From Balneolaceae bacterium (GTDB taxonomy: Bacteria; Bacteroidota; Rhodothermia; Balneolales; Balneolaceae), in NCBI GenBank assembly GCA_007123785.1, contig SLGL01000005.1:1-8831 (forward strand): a stretch of DNA of 8,831 bases, in the 5' to 3' direction. The position numbers and the translations under genes are program-made. Shown piece after piece: positions 1-6,914 of the stretch. The notes under the pieces are model-generated. The model was not told the origin of the DNA. It saw nothing but the letters and a program-made list of their open reading frames with translations, and searched no databases. Each line of letters starts with the position of its first letter. Position 1 is the stretch's first letter.

Positions 1-883
1 CATCGGAGGGCCATTCCATTTTTATAGATTCAGACAGAACAGGCCCATAATCCATAACCTGGTAAGAACCGGGTTCAAATGCGTCGATTTTGGGAGAAAG
101 AAGCGGATATCCCGTTGTCCAGGAGATTGCATTAAAGAGCAACTGAAGAAAATTTTCGTTATCAAAATCGGTGGGGAGCCCCATGGATGTATAGAAGGAA
201 CGGCCATTTTCTCCATATATATTGGCCCATGCCAGCGGTTCATCAATCCCGCTTTCCTCTCCTGAGCCATAGAGCAATGGAATTGTACGGGTACCGAGAG
301 AAGGATTATGATAAATTTTTCCGGGACGATTCCATTCATCATCCACCCCTTTCAAAACATAGTGACCGGCCGCCTCTTCGCCAATTCTTACATCTACAGT
401 TTCGTCATCACCATGGCCGTCGTAGTCTCCTCCAAAAACAAGCTCATCCATTTCTAAGTAGTCCTGGAATGCGTGGCTTGCGGTGCGAATTCCCAGAACG
501 GGTTTCTCTTCCTCAATATGTCGCCGAATGTATTGAAGCTGCTCTTCCGGCAGAGTCATCCTCCGTGTAAAAACTACCAACAGATCAGCCTCTTCAAGCT
601 GCTCAATATCCGGCAAATCGGTTCCCTGATCTTCACCCCAGGAAGCAGTGATTTTGATTTGCGAATGCTGTCCGGTAATGAGCTCTTTTAGATCTTTCAG
701 AGATGCTTCCGATTCGTACTCGGCCGACCCGGAGATAAAATGAATATGCAGTTCCGGTTCCTCAGTCCCTGTAGTATCAGAATCAGCAGAGATTTGCCAA
801 AACACAATGGCTCCGGCCAAAAATATCAACAGGAAAAATGCTGAGGATAGAATCAAACGCACCCTTCCCTTCAGGTTACTCAT
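1..883 (-). CDS. Membrane-anchored ThuA-like protein, C-terminus beyond window
   Basis: This open frame has no stop in the window, so at least 294 residues are present and the C-terminus is missing. Residues about 9-29 form one hydrophobic segment after a short basic N-terminus (K5, R7, R9). There is no lipobox Cys, so it is probably an uncleaved anchor with the rest outside the inner membrane. Residues about 45-258 read as a ThuA-like (class I glutamine amidotransferase-fold) domain: a sheet-helix start, the strand LLVVF at 101-105, the signature GIRTASHAF at 131-139, GGDYDGH at 151-157, and a closing FYTSMG...LLFNAISW at 230-255. ThuA-like proteins are linked to trehalose and other sugar use, but their chemistry is poorly defined. 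After the core the frame continues with a DYGP phrase near 278, suggesting a further domain. It follows the transporter gene by 31 bp. An in-frame ATG at 928-926 would add 15 polar residues and overlap the transporter gene; I chose 883 because GGA lies just upstream and the hydrophobic segment then sits at the N-terminus. The start is uncertain. Confidence 0.85.
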   Translation of the reverse strand, partial: MSNLKGRVRLILSSAFFLLIFLAGAIVFWQISADSDTTGTEEPELHIHFISGSAEYESEASLKDLKELITGQHSQIKITASWGEDQGTDLPDIEQLEEADLLVVFTRRMTLPEEQLQYIRRHIEEEKPVLGIRTASHAFQDYLEMDELVFGGDYDGHGDDETVDVRIGEEAAGHYVLKGVDDEWNRPGKIYHNPSLGTRTIPLLYGSGEESGIDEPLAWANIYGENGRSFYTSMGLPTDFDNENFLQLLFNAISWTTGYPLLSPKIDAFEPGSYQVMDYGPVLSESIKMEWPSD

Positions 884-914
884 ATTTTCCGATTCTTTAT
901 TACCTGTTTCTGAG

Positions 915-2630
915 TTATGCGGCTTCATCGATGTTATTTACCTTTTGATTTAATTTTTTTCGCCATTCGGCAATACCAACCGCAGCAAGGAACAGCAAGA
1001 GAACACCAAGCCCCCAAAGCCCTCCGCGCATCCACAACATGTAAAGGCTTGCCGAGCTAATCAGTGCTACCGCTCCGATCATCAGTGTATTCCATGCGAT
1101 CCTCTTTTTACCTTTGGGCATGTGCCTTCCCATCAGGGCTTTATTGTTCATCATTAGTAAGAACGTAACATAGGCAATAGGAAGCAACAGCAGAGTAAGA
1201 ATCGATGTTGGAATAGCCAGCCAGAAGTAGGCCTGATCCCAGAAAAACGGTCCGAGGACTCCAAGGCCCGGTGCCAAAACACCCAGACGGAACAGCCATT
1301 TGCTTTTGGGCTTGTTGAAGACTTCACAGAGAACCATGCCGGATATGACCATCATCAGTGTAATGCTGGAAAGTGCCATGCCCAGTACTCCGATTCCGAA
1401 AATAAGGTGTCCGAAAAAGCTCCCCAGCAATGGTTCGAGAGAAAAAGAGAGATCAAAGGCGTCCCGTGTAATTAAAGTGGCTGCCATTATATGATCTTCT
1501 CTTCCAAGCTCTTCAATTTGCACGGCAAGTTGACCTTCAGTGAGATCACTTTCTTCTGATTCATAGAATATACGCCCCTCCAGCAGTTGGTGATACTCAT
1601 TGACCTGGCTTTCCACCGGTTCCCATTCGGCTGTAAATTCTTCGATTATACCGGGCTGGGGAACGGTATGAAACTGGCTGGTGGCTGCAATCATCACACA
1701 ACTTACAACCAGCATAAAAGGGATGAGCATGCCTCCTGCAAGATCAAATTTCATCAGGCCCTGATATTCGGTTCCCCATTTCCGCCGAAGCATGGAATAG
1801 GCAAACAGAAAAGTCATATTGATTCCAACAGCGCTGGAAAGTGCCGCAGCCATGACATTCTGCTGGCGGGTTACGATCAGCTCCGTCCAGTATACGCGGG
1901 AGGTTTCAGAAAGTCCCTCGAGTAGTGGGAGAAAACCCTCCGCCGGACGAAAGAACAGTGCAGGATTGGGTATAAAACCCCGTCCCAGTTCTGCCCAGTC
2001 TATGGTCCCGGCGATGAAAGTAAGCCGCACCACAACACCCATAAAACTGAGTACGACAATAGCAACCACACCTTTCAGAATCCATTCGTAAATCCTCACA
2101 CCGGTTCGCCCCCGGTCGTAATTCCAGCTAACTGCAAGGGTGATAGCAAGCAGTACTATAGAAACCAATATCATACCCGGTACACCCCCAAAAGAACCAT
2201 CCTCACCGAAGATACCCGGCATCAGGTTTTGCTGCACCACACCGTTTGCAAGAGAAAACTGTGGCAGCGCCCATACAATACTGGCAAGGAGAGCGGCAAG
2301 TGCCCACCCCCAGCCCAGTACCGGATTTACATGACGGTTGATCGCCTGAAAAGGGCGCTGATTTGTTGCCAGAGTCACATACCCCAGGGCACTGAGCATG
2401 ATGATGCCCAGAAACATCGCAACCGGCTGAAGCCAAAGCATGCTGTAGCCGGTTAAAACCCCTAAATAGAGACTGCTGGCCATCGAACCGCCTCCAAGTG
2501 CAAGTGCACTTTGCAAAAAGCCCGGGCCGGACAATTTCAGATATGTTTTCAGCCGAACCGGCAGAGGCTTATCCTGAATCTCTTTCAGAAGGTCGGACTC
2601 CCGGGTATAATCCGTTTCATTTTTTTTCAT
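915..2630 (-). CDS. Divergent Nramp-family transporter with altered substrate-site motifs
   Basis: This 571-residue integral membrane protein has about 11-12 hydrophobic segments. The first segment reads SGPGFLQSALALGGGS (residues 34-49), then a GY.MLW stretch at 61-66, which matches the layout of Nramp (SLC11) TM1-TM2. The later run LEPLLG...FGIGVLGMALSS (398-422) matches Nramp TM8. In canonical Nramps, TM1 carries DPGN and TM6 carries an MPH motif, which bind Mn2+ or Fe2+. Here TM1 has LGGGS at 45-49 and the TM6 region has VGINMT at 268-273, so neither the Asp/Asn nor the Met/His ligands are in place. Residues about 319-388 form a soluble, Glu/Asp-rich insertion between TM7 and TM8, which makes the protein longer than typical Nramps of roughly 400-450 residues. 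It lies 56 bp after the sulfatase gene. The fold assignment is firm. Transport of a classical transition metal is doubtful; Mg2+, another ion or an organic substrate are possible. Confidence 0.88.
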   Translation of the reverse strand: MKKNETDYTRESDLLKEIQDKPLPVRLKTYLKLSGPGFLQSALALGGGSMASSLYLGVLTGYSMLWLQPVAMFLGIIMLSALGYVTLATNQRPFQAINRHVNPVLGWGWALAALLASIVWALPQFSLANGVVQQNLMPGIFGEDGSFGGVPGMILVSIVLLAITLAVSWNYDRGRTGVRIYEWILKGVVAIVVLSFMGVVVRLTFIAGTIDWAELGRGFIPNPALFFRPAEGFLPLLEGLSETSRVYWTELIVTRQQNVMAAALSSAVGINMTFLFAYSMLRRKWGTEYQGLMKFDLAGGMLIPFMLVVSCVMIAATSQFHTVPQPGIIEEFTAEWEPVESQVNEYHQLLEGRIFYESEESDLTEGQLAVQIEELGREDHIMAATLITRDAFDLSFSLEPLLGSFFGHLIFGIGVLGMALSSITLMMVISGMVLCEVFNKPKSKWLFRLGVLAPGLGVLGPFFWDQAYFWLAIPTSILTLLLLPIAYVTFLLMMNNKALMGRHMPKGKKRIAWNTLMIGAVALISSASLYMLWMRGGLWGLGVLLLFLAAVGIAEWRKKLNQKVNNIDEAA

Positions 2631-2634
2631 TATG

Positions 2635-2640
2635 CCCTCT
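2635..2640 (-). promoter_or_regulatory. Possible ribosome binding site of the transporter gene
   Basis: AGAGGG lies four bases before the ATG at 2630-2628. It is the clearest purine-rich, Shine-Dalgarno-like sequence in front of any gene in the window, and it supports this start. The spacing is shorter than usual, so the call is tentative. Confidence 0.4.
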
Positions 2641-2686
2641 ATTGTAAAGCATCATTTTCAATTTCATGCATCTGTAATCTTTAGAC

Positions 2687-4099
2687 TTATTCCACCGGCC
2701 AGTGTTCGGTTTCGGTGCGGGCAGATTGAAACAGCTCTTCAGCCCTGGCAACAATATCAGGGTAGTCATCCGCAAGATCTTGCTCTTCGCCGATGTCTTC
2801 TGCCAGATTGTAGAGTTCGATGGGCTGATCGACATTATTTCTCACTGCTTTCCAGTCACCAAAACGCACTGCCTGGCTGAAGCGTCCCTCGTGGAATTCC
2901 CAGTAGAGATACTCCGGGTCCTGTTGCGGCTGACCATAAAGTGCGTTTACCATCGAAATGCCGTCAATATCTTCGGGTGGTTCAACACCAGCGAGTTCAG
3001 CAGCAGTGGGAAGAAAATCCCACATTGACCATACCTGGCCACTCTCTTCACCGGCGGGTACGGTTCCCGGCATCCGAACAATCATCGGCACGCGAATTCC
3101 TCCTTCATACAAATCCCGTTTGATACCCCGCAGCGGCCCGTTGCTATTGAAATAGTCCGGATCATACCCTCCTGCAGAGTGCGGGCCATTGTCACTTGTA
3201 AAAAAGACGATGGTGTTTTCATCAATCCCGATTTCATCTAATAAATCCAGCAAACGCCCGATATCCCTGTCCATTCTCGTTACCATCGCAGCAAAAGTTG
3301 CATTGGGCATCTCCTGAGCACTGTAGTTTCCGGCTCCTTCAAACGGGATCTCTTCAAAAATACTGTTCCCATTTTCATCCAGGTATTCTTCGAGGGAATC
3401 TTCAGGTACAAGCAGTTCCGCGTGTGGTATCTGTAATGCGAGATAAAGGAAAAACGGATTATCACGGTTTTCACTGACGAATGTCATCGCTTCCTCCATA
3501 TCAAGGTCGTGGGTGTACTCTCCACGCTGTCCATCCAGATTTCCTTCCAGAACTACCTGGTCCGTATTGCGCCAGACCCATTCCGGATAATAGGTATGTG
3601 CACGGGCCTGATTTAAAAACCCGTAGAAATAATCGAACCCTTTTTCATTCGGAATGCCTGTTGTTCCCGGCTCACCAAGCCCCCATTTGCCTATAAGTGC
3701 GTTTGTGTAGCCTGCCTGCTGCAAGACTTCAGCTACTGTAGTGTCTTTCGGGCGGAGTGGTACACGATCACCCGTTGCACTGCTTCTGTTTCCTCTTACG
3801 CGGGTTCGTCCGGTATGCTGTCCTGTCATCAGGCTGCTGCGTGCGGGTGCACAAACCGTGTGGCCGGAGTAGAACTGCGTAAACATCAACCCTTCGGAAG
3901 CCATCTGATCGAGCCGAGGTGTTTTAATCACCTCCTGCCCGTATACTCCGAGGTCTCCGTACCCAAGATCATCAGCCATAATCCAGATAATGTTGGGCTG
4001 ATTTTTTTCCTGCATTACCGAACTTTCACAGCCCGTAAACAAAACTAGTCCGGATATCAGAACTCCTGTAAACCATAAAGCCGTATGTTTTTTTATCAT
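2687..4099 (-). CDS. Exported lipoprotein sulfatase (family S1, Cys-type)
   Basis: This is a 470-residue, full-length type I sulfatase that hydrolyses sulfate esters, most likely on a sulfated glycan. Residues 1-24 form a lipoprotein signal: basic start, hydrophobic core, and LFTGC with Cys24. The sulfatase core then shows each expected element: metal-binding ADDLGYGD (42-49; D43, D44); the formylglycine signature CAPAR with C83 as the residue to be converted and R87, followed by SSLMTG; GKWGLG with K138; IPH with H226; SDNGPH with D303 and N304; and K327 in GIKRDLYEGGIRVP. The C-terminal region has the usual small subdomain with YLYWEFHEGR and AVRFGDWKAVR. All core catalytic positions are present, so the enzyme should be active once a formylglycine-generating enzyme matures it; no such enzyme is encoded here. 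It begins 66 bp after the haem-protein gene and is followed by the transporter gene. The S1 subfamily and substrate cannot be set by eye. Confidence 0.96.
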   Translation of the reverse strand: MIKKHTALWFTGVLISGLVLFTGCESSVMQEKNQPNIIWIMADDLGYGDLGVYGQEVIKTPRLDQMASEGLMFTQFYSGHTVCAPARSSLMTGQHTGRTRVRGNRSSATGDRVPLRPKDTTVAEVLQQAGYTNALIGKWGLGEPGTTGIPNEKGFDYFYGFLNQARAHTYYPEWVWRNTDQVVLEGNLDGQRGEYTHDLDMEEAMTFVSENRDNPFFLYLALQIPHAELLVPEDSLEEYLDENGNSIFEEIPFEGAGNYSAQEMPNATFAAMVTRMDRDIGRLLDLLDEIGIDENTIVFFTSDNGPHSAGGYDPDYFNSNGPLRGIKRDLYEGGIRVPMIVRMPGTVPAGEESGQVWSMWDFLPTAAELAGVEPPEDIDGISMVNALYGQPQQDPEYLYWEFHEGRFSQAVRFGDWKAVRNNVDQPIELYNLAEDIGEEQDLADDYPDIVARAEELFQSARTETEHWPVE

Positions 4100-4165
4100 A
4101 TCATGTTGAATTTTTTTGAATCGGTTTGATTGAGTACCCGGCCTTGCGGTTATTTTTTTCCATAA

Positions 4166-6907
4166 TTACTCCTGGCCTGTAAATTCAGACAATTCCTGAA
4201 TTGTCCACATCCTGCCGCGATCTCCGGTCTCTTCACGGACACCCCGGATAGCTGCAGATGAAACAGCGCCAGCATCATGTCCCCAGACACTTCGGATATA
4301 GGTGAGAATTTCTGCAATTTCGTTATCACTGAGAGTTTTCATCGGAGGCATGGCCATCTCTCCCTGAAATCCGTTTAACACAATACGTATCAGAGTAGAT
4401 TCCGGGCCAAGAATCCATTCCGAATTTTGCAAAGGTGTGGCAAGCCGCTCCATTCCGCTGCCATCGGATTGGTGGCAAAGTGCACAGTGAGTCAAGTACG
4501 CTTCTCTGCCCCGATCGGCTGTTAACAGTCCTGCCGCCCTGGCTCTTTCGGCTTCCCCGATATCCGGATCTTCCGTAAGGGAAACCATTTTTTCCACCGC
4601 TTCCGGATAACCCAATTGAGCCGCTGTGTACAGAAAAGCACCGGTTTGATCAAGTTCATTCCATTTTCTTTCAATCAGGGAGGTTAGTGATTCGGGTGCC
4701 TCTTGCAAAGGCGGGCCTTGATCCAGGCCTGCTGCCATTCCGGTAAACATTTTGTCCAGAAGTTCAGGACCGGGAGTTTTTTCCAGCAATCGCGCAAGCC
4801 GGTTCAGATTCCGCTTGCTAATCTCAGGTGTGTAATTTGTTTCCCATTCCGTGTAATCGCCCTTATAGTCCGGCATCCGGCTTCTCGGATAATAGGCGTA
4901 TTCGATCCAGTTCTCATACGGATCGATGCGGGTGAACGAAAGGTTCTCTCCGCGCTCTGCGGCAAAGCGGCGGGCGATCCGTTCAGCAAGATGATTCCGG
5001 AAAAGGGATGTCTGCCAATGATCACTGTTTTCAAGCCAGGCCATGACTGCCTCTGCATCAGTTGTAATGATCTCTTCAAGTGCCCACCAGATCAATAGTG
5101 GTATATGTTTATCTTCGGAAACTCCCGAAAGCCTGTTCAGTTCCGAGATCAGTCCCAGAGATAATTCTACCGGTAAATAGCGGGCTGTGCTTGCAATCTG
5201 ACTTCTAACTTCCGGATCCTCCTCTCTTGCAGCCAGCCTCAGCAGAGCACTCTGAACCTGTTCTGTCACCATCCCGAAATCCCCGATCAGGCGAACAGTC
5301 CAGGCCCGGACCGCCGCATCGGGGTGTTCGGTCAGTACAGCCGACCATTCAGAGTCCATGCCATCTATCAGGTTCGCCGTCCAGAGCGATTCGAGAGCCA
5401 GTTGCCCGGTCCCCTCCACTGCCTGCCGCCGGAGCCGCGGTGCAAGCGATGTCTCTTTTCTCTCGCCTAAAAGCCTGCGTGCCTGTTCCCGGTACCATTT
5501 TCTCTCATCGCCAAGCAGCTCCATCAGCTCTTCACTGCTTTTTTCCGCCAGGTTAAAGGGACGCACAGGCCGGTAATTTTCGGACTGCAGCCGCCAGATT
5601 CGGCCACAGCTTTTGTCCCATGTATCCCGTGGGTCAAGGTGATCCATCCGAATGTCGCACCAGTCGGCAAAATAGACAGCGCCATCAGGTCCCGCTTTGG
5701 TATCGACGGGACGGAAACTTCGGTCTGATGTCATAACAATTGAATCAGTATCGACAGTTCTGAAGGTTGAACCATCGCTAAAAAACTTACTGGCTTGTAC
5801 CCGGCTGGTCATTGCCATGCCCGATATAAGCTGTCCTTCGTAACCAGACAATTTTCCCTCTTCATAAACGGTAAACGTCATTGAAAAGCGGGCGGAATAA
5901 CCATCATGTTCCATCACGGGAAACGATCCGAACGAATGCGGGCGGGTAAATGGCCCGTGTTTCGGCCAGTTTTTATCGTACCTCCCTCCCTGAACCCAAT
6001 GAAATCCGCGGGTATTGCCTCCGTTATGGCCTGAAAATGCCCGGCCTTTTCTGTCAAAAGAGAGTGTCCAGGGGTTGCCTCCGCCTTCGGAGAAAAGTTC
6101 AAATTCATCTGTTTTGGGGTGATAGCGCCATACAGCCTGACCGAGAAAACGGATTCCCCTGACCTCAGCCGTGCTGGTACTTCCGTGAACCCCGTAAATC
6201 CACCCGTCTGGGCCCCATGTGAGTGAACTGGCCAATGAATGAGTATCTTCCAGCCCAAACCCTTCCAGTCGTACCTCGGGATCCCCATCGGGCAGGCCGT
6301 CTCCGTTTTCGTCCGGATAAAAGAGCAAATAAGGCGGGTTCATCACCCAAACCCCACCCCCGCCTGTCAATACACTGGTCGTGATATTCAATCCGGTAAT
6401 GACATCTTTTGCTGAATCAAACACGCCATCGCCATCGGTGTCTTCAAGAACGGTAATCACATCGGAGCCTTCTATCTGATTGGGAGGTGCCTGCGGCACG
6501 CCGTCAAATCCCGCCCTTAGATACTGATCGTAAAAATTGATGGTGATCCCGGCAGGGAAAGGATACTGCCGGTACTGGACCACCCAAAGCCGTCCTCGTT
6601 CGTCGAAATGGAGATCGATCGGCTGGCGGATCAGGGGTTCGGAGGCCACAAGTTCCATGACCAGACCCTCAGGAGTTTCAAAGGCTTCAAGGGATTCCTG
6701 AGGTCCGGGGACCGTATCATCACCCATCCAGATCTCCAGTTTTTCGCCTCCGGTTTCGGCATAAATCTCAACGAACTCTTGAACCTCCGGGGTAAATGGC
6801 CATTCTTCGGTTTGAGCCCTTTCGGTACTGCAGCCGAAAAGATGGAGAACCGTACAGCATAAAACGAGTGCCCGGACGGTTTTGAAAGAGAAGAAGGAGA
6901 ATGTCAT
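4166..6907 (-). CDS. PVC-type haem-binding CxxCH dehydrogenase-like lipoprotein
   Basis: The protein is 913 residues from the chosen start. Residues 1-26 are a lipoprotein signal ending in HLFGC (Cys26). Residues about 75-445 match the N-terminal beta-propeller of the PVC-type membrane-bound dehydrogenase family: QPIDLHFDERGRLWVVQYRQYP, GGGGVWVMNPPYLLFYPD, WGPDGWIYGVHG, GPDGAVYFADWCD and CGRIWRL. Two acidic loops, DTDGDGVFD (157-164) and DENGDGLPDGD (199-209), look like Ca2+ sites. Residues about 455-800 are helical and HEAT-like, broken by an aromatic stretch at 660-695. A C-terminal cytochrome c domain has CALCH (C808, C811, H812) and a likely axial Met in MAMPPM (853 or 856). It probably oxidises a sugar-like substrate and passes electrons to the haem; the substrate is unknown. 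The frame stays open to an ATG at 7015, but that start would overlap the upstream gene by about 100 bp and push the signal peptide inward. The ATG at 6907, 7 bp after the upstream stop, is preferred. Confidence 0.93.
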   Translation of the reverse strand: MTFSFFSFKTVRALVLCCTVLHLFGCSTERAQTEEWPFTPEVQEFVEIYAETGGEKLEIWMGDDTVPGPQESLEAFETPEGLVMELVASEPLIRQPIDLHFDERGRLWVVQYRQYPFPAGITINFYDQYLRAGFDGVPQAPPNQIEGSDVITVLEDTDGDGVFDSAKDVITGLNITTSVLTGGGGVWVMNPPYLLFYPDENGDGLPDGDPEVRLEGFGLEDTHSLASSLTWGPDGWIYGVHGSTSTAEVRGIRFLGQAVWRYHPKTDEFELFSEGGGNPWTLSFDRKGRAFSGHNGGNTRGFHWVQGGRYDKNWPKHGPFTRPHSFGSFPVMEHDGYSARFSMTFTVYEEGKLSGYEGQLISGMAMTSRVQASKFFSDGSTFRTVDTDSIVMTSDRSFRPVDTKAGPDGAVYFADWCDIRMDHLDPRDTWDKSCGRIWRLQSENYRPVRPFNLAEKSSEELMELLGDERKWYREQARRLLGERKETSLAPRLRRQAVEGTGQLALESLWTANLIDGMDSEWSAVLTEHPDAAVRAWTVRLIGDFGMVTEQVQSALLRLAAREEDPEVRSQIASTARYLPVELSLGLISELNRLSGVSEDKHIPLLIWWALEEIITTDAEAVMAWLENSDHWQTSLFRNHLAERIARRFAAERGENLSFTRIDPYENWIEYAYYPRSRMPDYKGDYTEWETNYTPEISKRNLNRLARLLEKTPGPELLDKMFTGMAAGLDQGPPLQEAPESLTSLIERKWNELDQTGAFLYTAAQLGYPEAVEKMVSLTEDPDIGEAERARAAGLLTADRGREAYLTHCALCHQSDGSGMERLATPLQNSEWILGPESTLIRIVLNGFQGEMAMPPMKTLSDNEIAEILTYIRSVWGHDAGAVSSAAIRGVREETGDRGRMWTIQELSEFTGQE

Positions 6908-6914
6908 AGTATAA

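Noticed and set aside
187..570. 127-codon open frame on the plus strand
   Set aside because: It lies wholly opposite the ThuA-like gene, which has recognisable motifs through this stretch. The plus-strand translation shows no domain.
4100..4165. Promoter or terminator between the haem-protein and sulfatase genes
   Set aside because: The 66-bp gap is AT-rich but has no convincing promoter pair and no stem followed by a T run, so I treat it as an intra-operon spacer.
4703..5098. 131-codon open frame on the plus strand
   Set aside because: It is antisense to the HEAT-like part of the haem-protein gene and shows no domain or plausible start signal.
5914..6288. 124-codon minus-strand frame within the haem-protein gene
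   Set aside because: It is an out-of-frame shadow of the beta-propeller coding region.
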